From: Nageia nagi
Taxonomy: Eukaryota; Pinophyta
Length of the DNA: 64,000 nt
Direction of reading: 5' to 3'
Assembly: GCA_050084985.1 (NCBI GenBank)
Contig: JBITNC010000001.1
Span: 64,356,001 to 64,420,000 of the forward strand
In this document: positions 25,931-37,740 of the stretch, one piece after another
Position numbering within the stretch: position 1 is the first letter of the stretch
How the letters are laid out: each line of letters starts with the position of its first letter
Notes under the pieces: model-generated
The model's database searches: none
Seen by the model: the letters and a program-made list of their open reading frames with translations, nothing else
Told to the model about the DNA's origin: nothing
Translations under genes and position numbers: made by a program

Positions 25931-27060
25931 TTTAGAATGACCCATAACTATGGCTAATTCTATAGAGGGGTGGCATTAGCAAATTTTTAGAGATGCTTCA
26001 AGGATGGGATTATGTCATAGGGAAGTAGATTCAACATAGCAAGAAAAATGGTGAGGTTAGGATAAACAAAGTTGGATTCATAATCTCCCCAGAGTTAATT
26101 ATAGAAGCTATTGACATGCCTTTATCTAAAGCCATATTCATAAGAGATAAGGGAGTAGTACATGAGGAAGTGCTAAAGTACTATGAAGGATGGACTAAAC
26201 CAACTTAGACTCTAAATGGATACTCATGGGAACTACTTCCAATCCCTTGGGATCGTGTCATGTCAATCATTATCAAAACATTAACTCTTGAAGGTAAGTA
26301 TTCATATTTAAATGAATACCATTGTATTTTACTTAACCATTTTCGATAAAGGATAAGCATCATTTTGCCATATTTTTTATTCCACTCCATTGAAAAGAGC
26401 ATCAAAAAGAAGTTAGAAGTCCCCCTTCACTTGGGTTTGTTATACATTTTATATCAGTATATTAGAGCAAAGCTTCCTTAATATATTTGTGGTAAGAGCC
26501 TATTATGGCTACTAGGTGCAATCAACAAACTCGAACAACCCCCAGACAGATGACCCAACACCTGGGATTAATAGTGGGAAATGATGTAGAAGATTGATAC
26601 TGTAAGATTCTAAAAATGAGGAGGCTCATGCACCAATGAAGGAAACCAAAGGCACACCAAGCAAAGCCCCATTGAAGGTAAACAATAATGACTCAAAGGA
26701 GATAATTACATTCAAACTTAAGCAAAGAGGGGCTTACCATAGTGATAGGAACCACAGGCAAATGATAAAGAAGGAGGTGATTCATATTAATGGAGAGGAA
26801 GTAATTTCTAAAAGTGGACCCCCTCACATAGGAATCAACTACTTAGGAGTGCATCCTCAAAGTTGTTCCTTTGGTGCATCAAAAAATTTGGAAAAGGAAA
26901 GCTAATATCGACGAGATGCAAAAGATGGTAAAAGATGCATTTGGTGGCAAGAAAGCTCCAACAGATGAAGATTCTTTTGAATACCATCCAAAGGAAAAGG
27001 TTTTTGTTGATAAAAAGGGTCCTCTTAACCAAATGAAGCAATTTAGATTAAATCATTAAG
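25931..27060 (+). pseudogene. Unrecognised element-type protein relic
   Basis: A frame starting near 25970 reads for about 160 codons with few stops: VRINKVGFIISPELIIEAID, then VVHEEVLKYYEG, IPWDRVMSIIIKTLTLEG, CILLNHFR, then ISIILPYFLFHSIEKSIKKK. A probable intron or insert is not evident. A polar, Lys-rich tail (26636-27059, several frames) includes DEMQKMVKDAFGG. The layout resembles plant plant-mobile-domain or gag-like proteins of conifer repeats, but no family motif is certain. Confidence 0.35.
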
Positions 27061-27607
27061 GTCATATTTCCCACATGATTGCAAGAGAAATAGACTATAG
27101 TTAGATAAATTTTGTATGTTAAATATTTAGTGGTTATGTTTTGTATTAGCAACACTTTCTATTAATGGCTACCAAGGTTGTTTGGTATAGTGATATTTTG
27201 AAGCCAAAAGACTAAACATGAACTTATGTTACAAGTTTTGGGATCCTATGTAAAAAAATCCATTTTACCCTCAAGTCAATAAAATATTATCTATTTATGG
27301 AGTTAATAAATGAATTAATTATTTTATTTTTCAAAAAAAAAATTATTTTATTTGATTTATTTAATAAATGAATTAATTATTTTATTTTATTTGATAAATT
27401 TACAATTCTAACCATAAGGCTAATGCAAACAGGAGTCAACCCTAGTGTCAAAAAATACTAGTAATGGTAAATAAAAAATACGGTTGCATGTTATCATTTT
27501 CAATCTAGTTGTTTGCATTTTATAGAGAGAGGGTGGAAAAAATCCATTTTCATAAAAGGAATGTTTACACATAAATTTTATAATCAGATATGCATGTTTT
27601 TCAAATA

Positions 27608-27850
27608 TTCTACAAGAGAGGAGGGTTTGCAACTAGTTTTTTCTACAAGAGAGGAGGGTTTGCAACTAGTTTTTTCTACAAAAGAGGAGGGTTTACAACC
27701 AAATTTTCTACAAGAGAGGAGGTTTTACACATAGTATTTCATAATATTTCTTACATGTTTTTTAAAAAATCATATAAGAGAGGAGGATTTACACCTAGGA
27801 GATAGGATTTCAACAAATTTACACAAAGGAGGGTTTACATAGAGAAGGTT
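27608..27850 (+). repeat. 32-bp minisatellite, about four to six copies
   Basis: Unit begins TTCTACAAGAGAGGAGGG and ends GCAACTAGTTT. Three close copies (27608 onward) are followed by increasingly diverged ones to about 27850. As the unit length is not a multiple of three, the frame shifts between copies, so the open stretches over it (27513-27734, 27590-27805) are a by-product. Confidence 0.85.
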
Positions 27851-28119
27851 TTCAAAAAATTTGCAAGTAAGTACAATTTTATTCTCTAAATTTAGGGTTT
27901 TTAAAAAAATTCATAATAGAAAAACATACAATCCTAAGTATTAGACACATACTTGAAAGGAATTAAGCCTTAACTATGCCCTCAATTCTTCCAATGTCTT
28001 CTTCTAATTTTTCCTTAACTATGATTTTTATATAGAAATGTTAAATTTGATTGCCTTTAGCTTAGCCAAATTTGCTTGTCTTCTTCCAAATTGGTCACCT
28101 TATTCATGCAATCAACAAC

Positions 28120-28625
28120 CTTTGAAAAAAATTAGGTTTAAACTTTGTCAAAAAAATTAAGTTTAAACTTTCTAAAAAAATTATGTTTAAACTTTGTAAA
28201 AAGGATTTAGGTTTAAACTTTGTAAAAATAATTTAGGTTTAAAATTTATAAAAAAAAATTAGGTTTAAAATTTGTAAAAAAAAATAGGTTTAAACTTTGT
28301 AAAAAATATTTGGTTCAAACTTTGTAAAAAATTTCCAAGTTTAAAATTTGTAAAAACATTCTGGTTTAAACTTTATAAAAAAAAATTAGGTTTAAAATTT
28401 GTAAAAAAACAAAATTAAGTTTTAACTTTGTAAAAACATTTTGGTTTAACTTTTTAAAAAAATTCAAATCTTAACTTTGTAAAAGAATTCAGGTTTCAAC
28501 TTTGTAAAAAAAAGGTTTAAACTTTGTAAAACATTTCATTAAAAAATTTAGGTTTAAACTTTGTAAAAAAATTTAGATTGAAACTTTGTAAAAACTTTTT
28601 GGTTTAAACTTTGTAAAACTTAGTT
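28120..28625 (+). repeat. AT-rich minisatellite, unit about 24 bp
   Basis: About 20 imperfect copies of a unit close to AGGTTTAAACTTTGTAAAAA, varying mostly in the A-tract length and in C/A changes. It ends where TAGTTTAAATTAG begins near 28620. No coding potential. Confidence 0.9.
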
Positions 28626-29489
28626 TAAATTAGTTTTTTATTTTATTATACTAATAATATTAAATTTTTGACTACCTTTATTTAGTGATCATCATGAGCA
28701 TTTAACACTAGAAATAATATTAATTGTTTTAATATTCAAGTGTTAATTAAATATTGAATTACAACCAATATTAGTGAAATAGAAAGATCATAGTTCTAAT
28801 ATTGACTAAAGTTATTCATTATAGATGATAATAATCTAGGATGCTTTAATCAACCTTAACCTATTAAACCTAAATTTAGATGACTTATAAACTTCTTGTC
28901 TTACTTGTAATCATAAATCGGATGTCAAATTCAATCAAGATAGGTTGATGATGAACCACTCCTAAAAGTGGGACCCTTAATTTTGTCATGCATCAAGAGG
29001 CATTCCTTGACACTTTCCACATAAGGACCCCTAATCTTTTATCATCATCAAGCTTTTTACTCCTATATTAGGTTCTTAACATCGATATAGAAAAATAATA
29101 ACTCAAGGATGTGAGTAAGCTAGAGCGGTACAAACTTATATTTGATAGGTGGCATTGAGAAACATTGATCAATAGAACCAATATGTGTACAACCTATCGA
29201 GGATCTAGATTGTGTCATGATACATGATGCATAACCCTTCACATCCTTTATAGGAAAATAGGTCTAATTCCAAGGCTCCTCCTTGGTCTTATCAAGTTCT
29301 AATGCCAAGACACCTTCTTGGGCTTATCTCTGGGTCAACTTGTTGCCATAAAACACAAAGGTAGTATGCACAATAATCAAAATAATAATAAATCACTTAA
29401 ATAAATAATTCATTTCAAACACCTAAAAGGTGTATTTTAATTAAATTAATATTCCTTTGCAGGTGTTAATAAATGACCCACTTTATATA
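28626..29489. other. Unassigned stretch left of copia A
   Basis: Should hold the RT and RNase H part of copia A if that element were complete, but no RT motif was found on the minus strand. Copia A is therefore truncated here or replaced by other DNA. Confidence 0.4.
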
Positions 29490-30008
29490 TTTTTTAATAC
29501 TTTTGGGATAAAAGAAAATCATTGGATACGAATCTTTTATGATTGTACACCTTTCATAAAAAATTATAGCTCTAAACATTACAAACTTGTACTTTTTTAG
29601 ATTATATAATTTGTATAATGCCTAACTTATGTTAGAATATCCCACAAGAATGCATAGGTTACTATTGGGGTCCAACATCTTTCTCACTTCATCATTCACA
29701 TGTGCATTTGCAAGACAACCAAAAACTCTTAAATGACTTACAATGGGTTTTGTGTCATACCATGCTCCATGTGGAGTCTTCTTTTATAGTGTTCTTATAA
29801 AGTATCTATTAAGAATGTAAATTGTTGTATTAACTACATAAGACTAATATGAGTTTCGCTAACTTGTATTCATCAACATGTTCTTTCAATTTCTTCTATA
29901 GTTTTATTTACTCTCTCAACTACCCTATTTGGTTATGGTGTATAGGTACTAGTGAGTTGCCTCTTGATGCTAATTATTTGCAAAAATAACTGAACCTATT
30001 TGGATAAA
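29490..30008 (-). pseudogene. Copia A integrase, 3' half
   Basis: Minus strand: after the break at 30009 the frame resumes with a degraded FLQIISIKRQLT, then TYTP-PNRVVERVNKTIEE (about 29890-29950), HMEHGMT, and SHLRVFGCLANAHV (about 29690-29740), then CILVGYSN. These are the second half of the copia integrase core and its C-terminal part. The N-terminal half of the same domain lies at 49189-49519, 19 kb away, in the same orientation, with the intervening DNA flanked by a 5-bp duplication. Confidence 0.85.
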
Positions 30009-30013
30009 ATTCT
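30009..30013. other. Target-site duplication, left copy (ATTCT)
   Basis: ATTCT lies directly before the outer end of element B's left LTR. The same five bases follow the outer end of its right LTR at 49184-49188. The duplication falls inside the copia A integrase. Confidence 0.8.
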
Positions 30014-31209
30014 TATGAGGATCCAAAATATAACTCAAGTGTAATTAAACCAAAAATACACAAGTATGCACCCAACATCTGGTCAAGAAGGGAAATTACA
30101 AGCATCAAACATCTCAATGTGCAATGTCAGGGTTAGGGAATCAAATACAAGCTCAATCAACATACAAATACCAATGTTTGGCCCATACATACACATACAT
30201 GCAAAAGTAATCCAATGATGCCAATAGAAAAGTATTCATAACATAAATATGAGATACAAGTGCATAATTATTGTATAGAAGATATGAATGTTATAACAAT
30301 ACAATATCAAGCTCCCAAAGTTGGACATTGGCCTCCAAGGAGACAACTAGGGCAAGTCATGTATCCTCATTGCTGGATGGATAAGTAGAACCATGGGATA
30401 GCCTCATTCCCTCAGAACTTGAATGCTCTTTACAAAGGATCCCTCCTCTTATCTTAGCAGCCAACTGAATGGCAGAAGCTCAACCTCAAAATACTATCAA
30501 ATGGGAAAGGGTGCTACACCAATACCATAGATAATGAGGATCCCTTAGCCTAATGATCCTCCTAGATGTTTCACCTAGGGGATTTCTTACTAGTACTAAT
30601 ACTGGTGTCCACAAGATGATATTAATAAGATAATAGTATAATTAGGTATATCCAATAATAATATTCTAATGCCTCTTTATACACTTAACTCTATCTAGAT
30701 CTCACCTAGGAGTCATCACCCAACTCCTTAATCCCAGTGTTAGCCTCCTAAGGGCCCAAAATGCCCAACAAGGGTTCTTAGGGATCAAGCATACCAACAT
30801 GGGGGCTTGAAATACCATAAATACCAACATGGGGGTCTATGAGTACCACACATAGCCAACATGGGTCTAGGAGTCATGTGTGGGGTCTAAGTATCATAAT
30901 AGACCAATGTGTGGGTCTAGGGGTCTCCCTAAGGCTAGTGAATGTATATAAGTGCTCATCCTTCCATCTAAGTATAAAATAAACCTTGGGATTCCCATAA
31001 TCAAGATCAAGATCTCCAAGTATAATAAAATACTTAATCTATTCTTAGAAGGGAGACATCCCTCTTAAGGCTCACAATGGGGTCCATTAACCTATTAAAT
31101 CTTCTATCCCAAGTACTAACTTAAAGTACAATGCAATAATAAATTATATTAAAAAGGGAAATCTATTAGATTCCATAATTAGTTACATCTATTCAAATGG
31201 GATGGCATA
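30014..31209 (-). mobile_element. Element B, 3' LTR (left on the map), 1196 bp
   Basis: Matches 35487-36613 plus 49128-49183 over its whole length, for example CACAAGTATGCACCCAACAT and the GGGTCTAGG-rich block near 30840-30920. Plus-strand outer end TATGAGGATCC corresponds to TGTAAGAATCC of the other LTR, and inner end GGGATGGCATA to GGGGACTTCACA. A purine tract on the minus strand adjoins the inner end, giving minus orientation. Mutated TG and CA ends show age. Confidence 0.8.
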
Positions 31210-31224
31210 AAGCCTCCCCTCTCA
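31210..31224 (-). other. Polypurine tract of element B
   Basis: Minus strand reads GAGAGGGGAGGCTT immediately before the 3' LTR start. This is the usual place and composition of a plus-strand primer and fixes element B as minus-strand. Confidence 0.7.
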
Positions 31225-31439
31225 AAATTGCTTAATCTCAAGCAATTACAATATAATCTAGGGTCTCAAACCCATCTCAAATAATAGATTCCATCATGCT
31301 CAAGTGAATAAGTCATACCAATTATGCACCAAAAAAACTTAGCCTCAAGAGTGTGCACAACAATCCTCAAAATTGAACTATTATATTCAAAGTGAGGTAG
31401 AGCCTAAAAGAGATGAAACACCTACACCTAAGATCACCT

Positions 31440-31800
31440 TCAAGTGTTCTTCTTACTTCAAGTAACAACACAAGAAACAAACACTGAATCACACACAAGA
31501 AAGAGATAATCATGTATAGTGGTTCCTCTCAAGGTGAGAGTACTCCACTCTAGCATAATATCTTTACTTCTCAAGGATAGTTCTTACAATGCTTACAACC
31601 TCTCTCTCTTCCTATCAACCTACAAGTCATGAGCATAACTTTGCTCTCATCAAGTGTATTTTACAACAAGGCCAAGCTATCTATTTATAGGAGAGAACCC
31701 CATCTTAACTCACCTTAGCTTACCTTTTTACCAAAGGTTTACATGAGGTTAAGAAGGATCAAGTTACACATATTTAATTCCTAAATACTAAAAAGGTATT
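31440..31800 (-). repeat. Promoter-like module H, copy 2
   Basis: Same orientation as copy 1 at 13280-13660 and inverted relative to copy 3. Shared blocks are CACACAAGAAA, GTATAGTGGTTCCTC, GAGTACTCCAC, TATTTATAGGAGAGAACC and GGTTTACATG. On the minus strand TATAAATA lies near 31684. Confidence 0.6.
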
Positions 31801-31828
31801 TGTAAATACTTTTTAGTATTTGGATGAA

Positions 31829-32266
31829 TTAAGTGAGACATTTTTTAGATACTAAATAATAATTCATTATGAATTCTAACAAATCCAACACCTCAACATG
31901 CATGTTAATATCTAAAATGCAAGTAACTATCAATCTGCAAGGATATGCAAACTCCCCCATATGCTCAAAGTCACCAAACAAGTTTGAAAAAACAACATCC
32001 CCTTTATACCTCAATGCTATCCATGATGAGCACAAAATGGAGTGTAAACTTGGGGTGGTAGTCTCTATAAACATTATTGATTTTCCCTCATGCAATGTAG
32101 CCCTAAAACCATGCAGTGTGAAGCAAGAATGTGGTCTAGTGAACATCCAATCAACAACAAATGTTCTCCTCAAAAAATCAACCATCACACTTACTGAAAA
32201 ATGATGGCAAAATGTATTAAGGTTTGAGATTTGTACTTCATTTACTACCCTCAAGTGGCTCTTCAT
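31829..32266 (-). other. 145-codon open stretch between the inverted modules
   Basis: Uninterrupted minus-strand frame, Met start, no recognised domain. A 111-codon plus-strand frame (31869-32204) overlaps it. It sits in the 680-bp centre flanked by inverted modules H2 and H3. The length is above average for this AT-rich DNA, but conservation cannot be judged. Confidence 0.3.
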
Positions 32267-32479
32267 GATGCATTATACAACATGTAATAAGTCTAAAATA
32301 TGATCAATGTGTAATGGCTCAAAATCAATCCTTAAGACTCCCTAATCAATGCGCAAACATGTATCGATAGTTGGTAGAAAGGTTTCTAATGTTGGATCTC
32401 CATAATTACAATCAAATGATGCAAAGAGTGCCAACAAAAAGATCTTTAACTATGTACTAATTTTTGGAAATTATAATGG

Positions 32480-32830
32480 AATATTGTGTAGTATTTCTCT
32501 TTAATGTAAATTCACTTAATGTTCAAAGTATCTTTAGATACCTTAAAGCATTAAGGAATAAATATGGAAAAAGCTTTAACCTTACTCTTGGGTAAAAGGG
32601 TGGTTAAAGAGTGGGTTTCATCTTATAAATAGAGGTGCACCCCCCTCTTATTATACTTGTAGAAGCATGAAGATGCTAGTCTTGTAGAGTTATAGCAATG
32701 CTCTTGTAGGAGCTTTGTAGAAGAATTCTTGTAGAATTTATAGGAGAGTTATCTTGTGAGAAGTAATAGAAGAGATGGTTCAAAGTGGATGTACTCCCAA
32801 GAGTTGGAGGAACCACTATACATTGTGTGT
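32480..32830 (+). repeat. Promoter-like module H, copy 3 (inverted)
   Basis: Its reverse complement aligns with copies 1 and 2: CATTGTGTGTTCTTATTTG end, GGAACCACTATAC, GGATGTACTCCCAAG, CTTGTAGA runs and the TATA block CTTATAAATAGAGG at 32623-32637. It lies about 680 bp from copy 2 in inverted orientation, so the two could form a large foldback. Confidence 0.6.
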
Positions 32831-33797
32831 TCTTATTTGTGTGAATGATTTGTTCTTAGTTAGATTTATTGGAGAAGCTACAAGAGATCTTGGTTTATGG
32901 AATCCTTCAATTTTATCACTAATGGAAGCTAACAAATTAGAACCTGAAATTCCAATAATAATCCAAACAAAGCCTCTTACCATCACTAAATAGTCATCAA
33001 TAATTTTAACCATTAATACAGGGATAATAATCATCAAATTATTATCAAATAATGCACCAATAATGTAGGTAAAGATAAAAAATATTTCATGATCATAGGC
33101 AGCTCCTATCAAGTGAAGATCATTCCTTATATCATCTTCAATAGTCCTTATTGAATCAACAATAAGTGTAGCCTTTACTGAGTATGTATCATTCCCAAAT
33201 ATATGAGCAAAGAGTGCAACAATAATCCTATTTTTATTAGTAATTAATGCAACCCATAGTGTTGCCATATCAATCCCTGCTATCCTCAATCTAATCAGTC
33301 AAGAATGTAGCCCTCTCATTCATGAAGAATGCAATCCAAGATGTTGATAAAAATAGGAACATTTTAATCCTAACTATCTCCAAAATCATTATCTCCATAG
33401 GCAAGGATTTGATCCCCAAAATTGCCAAAAGTTCAGTCCATATTAAGCACAAAATGGCAACAATATCATTGATATTCAAAATACCATTAATTAAAAAGTT
33501 CTCATGAAAATTAGCGAGTGTGAAGCTCAAAATAGGGATGTTGGAGAAGCAGATGTACAACTAAACATTGGGGCTAAAAACATGAGGATCATAAGTGGAT
33601 AAAGTATCCCAAATAGTCTTCCATCTTCCCTTATCAAATGCTTCCTCTAAAATGTAACAACTCATCTCAAAGAAAGTTGAAATCATATCTAAATATTTCC
33701 CTTCTAAATCAACCCATTCCAAGCACAAAGATGAAGGGTAAAACCCCCTATTAGTGCATGAGTTTTCCTCATATATTGTAGCCTTTTGGAGTAGCAA
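32816..33797 (-). pseudogene. Unrecognised hydrophobic coding relic in element B
   Basis: Three abutting minus-strand open stretches (33797-33561, 33560-33291, 33289-32816; 78, 89 and 157 codons) cover almost 1 kb with only a few stops. The middle and last parts are rich in Ile, Leu, Phe and Val, for example FFIFTYIIGALF and IIIPVLMVKIIDDYLV, which could be membrane segments or just AT-rich antisense. No family recognised. It lies in the 3' half of the internal region, where some retroelements carry an extra ORF. Confidence 0.35.
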
Positions 33798-34382
33798 ATT
33801 ACTTTTTAAATGACATGATTCCTTATTTCAAATAGTGATGAATTTTCAAGAATATAATGACCACAAAAATCAATTAGTATACCTCCCTTCTTCTTGATGT
33901 CTTAGGTGCAAGTAAGTGTGTCATGAGAAAATATAATGCCCTTCTCATGTTCAAATCCTTCCAGTGAGGCTATGGATTCCTGCAAACACACAAACAACCA
34001 AAGTAAGCTAAAATAAGTGAGGCCATTGCCCCATGGCATGTGTTAAAGATCCATGTGGTTCCAAGGACCATCAAGCCTTTCATCATAGGCTAAAATTATT
34101 TTCCCTTTCTTCTCTAAGGTTAATTTGGAAACCTTTATGTTTTCATTTTCATTCCCCATGATCACCTCTAACCTTCATAATCTCCCATTGTGTGTTAAGA
34201 CACCTGGATCACATCTATATCAAGCTCCTAGTTCTTCACTACATTTTCAATAAATGGGGGTGATTGCATTTTAAAGGAAATATCTTGTAGCTCTACTTGA
34301 CATACCTCATGTAGTGATATAATAATTTTTGATGTTCCTCCATCATTTTTGCATACCTTAATTTGTAATGGAATTACAATTA

Positions 34383-35220
34383 CTAATTGTAATTATCCTT
34401 CTTTCCAACCCTTATCTTCTTCCATGCTAGGCTCAAGCTCTTTTCCTTTCTCAATAATATCTCCCAAAACCAAATTTGAAATAACAATGGTTCTTTCCTC
34501 TTTTTTCCAATATTATTTCTTTCAACAAAACCATGCAAAATTTCTAAATTATTGTTATAAAAATCAAAATTACTTTCATACCTTTTTAGAGTGGTAACAT
34601 GGCTAATCCAAGTCTCATAATGATGGAATGGATGCTGTAGAGAATGTGTATTCTCTACCCAAGTAATTGGTGATGCTTCTATCTTGTTACATACTACTTT
34701 GGATCTAAGTGAAAGATTTTGTTCACTTCTTTTCTTCAAATTCAAGGGAATAATTACATTTGTGATGCATTCGAATGACCTAGATCTAGATGTTAGGGAC
34801 ATGGCTAGTTTTTCCCTTTCAACATTAGATTTTCTCCCTTATACCACTCCATATCCCAAGAGATATTGATAAACTTGGAAAGTGATGTCTCTTTCGAATT
34901 CTTTGGTGGTTCTTCGATAGATCTAGAGTAAAACTTTAATCTTTGGTGGAGTCTTATGTGGTGAAATAGATATGGGATCCTACATCTATCCTCTCATCTT
35001 GCACATCTTCTCCTCATGTCGATCACCCAAAAATCATAAGAACCTCTCCCTTTCTTCTAGAGGGATCTTATTATTTTCAAATTCTTGGAATAAATGGCAA
35101 AAAACTACCTTTCCAAATTCTAACTTTTTCACCTTGACTGTAGATCTAGTTGAAATTTCTCTTTTCATTGGTGCCAATTCTAATTTTTTTATGGAAAATG
35201 CAAATTTGATTAAAGCTTAA
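34383..35220 (-). pseudogene. Unrecognised coding relic near the 5' end of element B
   Basis: A 139-codon open stretch (34802-34383) and, upstream on the same strand, a frame with KREISTRSTVKVKKLEFG and ENNKIPLEERERFL (about 35180-35040). Charged and polar, in the position of gag, but without a knuckle or other gag motif. Broken by stops around 34870-35040. Confidence 0.35.
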
Positions 35221-35486
35221 AAATAACCCTATCACAAAATTTGAAATCTTCTAACTAGCTAGGATAATATATCAAGACTTTTTATACTTGGAAATGACCT
35301 TCAAATTTGTAGATATATTTTTCAAACCCTAGACAACTTAGTCTAGGAATTTAGACTCTTCTAAAAAAACTATCATTTTGACCTCGAAATTGGCCTTTTA
35401 AGTGTAGGACCTCTTGATCTACTGGTTCAATTTGTCTCTAGCTAGATCTTAACCACATAGATTGGATAAATCTAAGCCTTGATCAT

Positions 35487-36613
35487 TGTAAGAATCCAAA
35501 ACATAACTCAAGTTCAATTAAACCAAAAATACACAAGTATGCACCCAACATATGGTTCAAAAGGGCAATTACAAGCATCAAACACCTCAATATGCCAATG
35601 TTAGGGTTAAGGAAATAAATACAAGCTTAATCAACATACAAATGCCAACATATGGCCCATACATACAAAAAATCCAACGATGCTGATAGACAAGTATGCA
35701 CAACACAAATATGAGATCCAAGTGCCCAATGATTGTATAAAAGATATGAATATCACAATAGTAAAATAATGAGCTCCTAGAGCTATATGTTGGCCTCTAA
35801 GGAACCAATTAGGGCAAGTCATATATCTTGAATGCTATATGGATAAGTAGAACCATGGGACAACCTTGCTCCCTTAGAATTTGAATCCTCTCCATTGAAG
35901 AAGCCCTCCTTTGATCCTGGTGGCCAACTAAATGGTAGAAGCTCAACCTCAATATACCACAGGATGGGTAAGGGTCCTACACCAATGTCATAGATAATTA
36001 GGATCTCTCAACCTAATAGCCCTCCTCGATGTTGCACCTAGGGGATTACTTATCATCGCTAAGATTGGTGTCCATAGGATGGTATCAATGAGATAATAGT
36101 ATAATCAAGTATATCCAACAATGAGGGTCCAATGCCACTTTATACGCTCAACTTTATTTAGATCTCACCTAGGAGTCAACACCTGACTCCTTAATCCCAA
36201 TGTTAGCCTCCTAGGGGTCCAAAATGCTCAACATGGGTACCTAGGGGTCAAGCATGCCAATGTAGGGGCTTGTAGTACCATAAATGCCAACATGGGGGTC
36301 TAGGAGTACCACACATACCCAACATGGATATGGGAGCCATGTGTGGGGTCTAGGTGTCATGATAAGCCAACATGGGGGTCTAGGAGTCTCCCCAAGGTTG
36401 GTGCATGTATACAAGTGCTCATCCATCCATATAAGTGTAAAATAAACCTTGGGATAATCATAATCAAGATTGAGATCTTCAAGTATAATAAAATACCTAA
36501 TCTATACTTGGAAGGGAGACATCCCACTTGGGGCTCATAACGGGTTCTAGTAACCCATTAAGTCTTCTATCCTAAGTATTAACTTAATCTATAATGCAAT
36601 AATAAAATAAGGG
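35487..36613 (-). mobile_element. Element B, 5' LTR, inner part
   Basis: Direct copy of 30014-31150 by eye, starting TGTAAGAATCC on the plus strand. It is cut at 36613 by the gypsy array and continues at 49128. Two parts sum to 1183 bp against 1196 bp for the other LTR. Confidence 0.8.
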
Positions 36614-36937
36614 TGATCCAAAATTTGGATCCCTTCAACATTCAGTAATCTCCATTTTAGTGTGTTCATTGTGATCGCCTTATCTTCAGCTTTTTTATGC
36701 TTCTTTCGGATCATGAATTCGAGTTTGTATGTGGAAGATATGATATTAATTCTATTTATGTATTTCAAGAAAAAAATTAAAAGGATTATATATATATATA
36801 TATATATATATATTTTTATTTAAATGTTTTGGGCAGCCATTGTAGAGGGGACCTGCCTGCCACCACTGGACCATGTAAGAGGAGGTGAGGCATGCGTGGA
36901 AGGTTGATCACATGGAGGTGACAAGGCCTGCATGGAG

Positions 36938-37017
36938 ACCACCAGCCAAGCAGCCCATCAGACCACCAACCAAGCCACCCATGAGACCACCAGCCAAGCC
37001 ACCCACTAGATAGCCAA
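36938..37017 (+). repeat. 24-bp minisatellite in LTR 1
   Basis: About three copies of a unit like ACCAGCCAAGCCACCCATGAG. The same block recurs in LTR 2 (42628-42703, three copies) and LTR 3 (48366-48415, two copies), so the copy number varies among LTRs. It lies upstream of the TATA box, in U3. Confidence 0.8.
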
Positions 37018-37360
37018 CCGCTAGTCAACAAGAGGTTGACTTCCTCTAAGCATGTGCCACATGTCGTCACCACAATGCACCCACCCAATTTTAGTTTTTT
37101 TGATGTATTTTTAGTGTTTTCAAAGGTTTTGATGATTTTATCTTGCCTAAGGTCCTATTATTAGCTTGATTTAATTCTGCAAGCCTGAAACAATCCAATG
37201 AACATATTATTTTGATTTTAAAGCTCATTTTGGGGAAATTTTTACAACCATTTGAGCCCAAATTTGACATGAAGATCAAGGAGGATAATGGGTATCTAAA
37301 AATAGGTTTTGTATTAAATTTCCTAGTTGTAATACTCTCCAATTTTAGCCCCCAAAATTG

Positions 37361-37370
37361 TATAAAAAGG
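37361..37370 (+). promoter_or_regulatory. TATA box of gypsy LTR 1
   Basis: TATAAAAAGG, preserved at the same place in LTR 2 (43054-43063) and LTR 3 (48765-48774), about 350 bases before the LTR end. It probably marks the U3/R border. Confidence 0.75.
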
Positions 37371-37726
37371 GGAGCAAATTGGAAGGAGAGGGAGGAGGAT
37401 TTCAGGAAAGTTGTTTTCAATTCTTGTTGTGATTTTTAGATCCGTGAGTGTGTTATGAATGTGAGAGGAGGTTTTGAAGGATCGTGGAGGCCTTGTAAAG
37501 TGATTCCACCTACTGATAGTAGAGAGCTTTTGAGCTGAACATAGCCCACACCGGGTTAACCAGGATAATTTTTTCTTATCTCTTTCTATGGTGAATGTTT
37601 TTCTCTTCTCTATGTTTACAAAATTGGTTCCTGATTTTCCTTTACAAGCACTTAATTGTTTTAAGTGTGAATTGATCCTAAGAAAAGGTTAAATTGAAAT
37701 TTTAAGCTTATAGTTTATGGATCAAG

Positions 37727-37740
37727 TTTGGTATCAAAGT
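37727..37740 (+). other. Primer-binding site of gypsy internal region 1
   Basis: TTTGGTATCAAAGT, two bases after the LTR end. It matches the tRNA-iMet site TGGTATCAGAGC apart from two positions. The same variant occurs after LTR 2. Confidence 0.75.

Larger units (their letters stand above)
31225..35486 (-). mobile_element. Element B internal region, no recognisable gag-pol (LARD-like)
   Basis: About 4.3 kb between the two B LTRs. No RT, integrase, protease or gag motif was seen in any frame. It holds two promoter-like modules in opposite orientation (31440-31800 and 32480-32830) and a run of minus-strand open stretches (33797 to 32816, and 35220 to 34383). Next to the 5' LTR the minus strand reads ATGATCAAGGCTTAG, a possible degraded tRNA-iMet primer-binding site. 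The structure fits a large non-autonomous retrotransposon derivative. Confidence 0.55.
36614..37724 (+). mobile_element. Gypsy array, LTR 1 (1111 bp)
   Basis: Starts TGATCCAAAATTTGGATCCC and ends GTTTATGGATCA, so the ends carry the short inverted repeat TGATCC/GGATCA. It contains an (AT)n run (36788-36813), a 24-bp minisatellite (about 36938-37017), a clean TATA box and a C/T-poor leader. Its left flank is element B's LTR, whose sibling is uninterrupted at 31150. Confidence 0.9.

Noticed and set aside
27513-27805. Repeat protein encoded by the 32-bp minisatellite
   Set aside because: The unit is not a multiple of three, so the frames shift between copies, and no start context or homolog is evident.
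27608-28625. CRISPR-like array
   Set aside because: The repeats are directly adjacent without unique spacers, and the context is plant retroelements.
36816-37088. Gly/Leu-rich small proteins on the minus strand of the gypsy LTRs (also at 42493-42699 and 47994-48410)
   Set aside because: They are antisense readings of the GC-rich 24-bp LTR repeat; lengths and sequences differ among the three LTRs.
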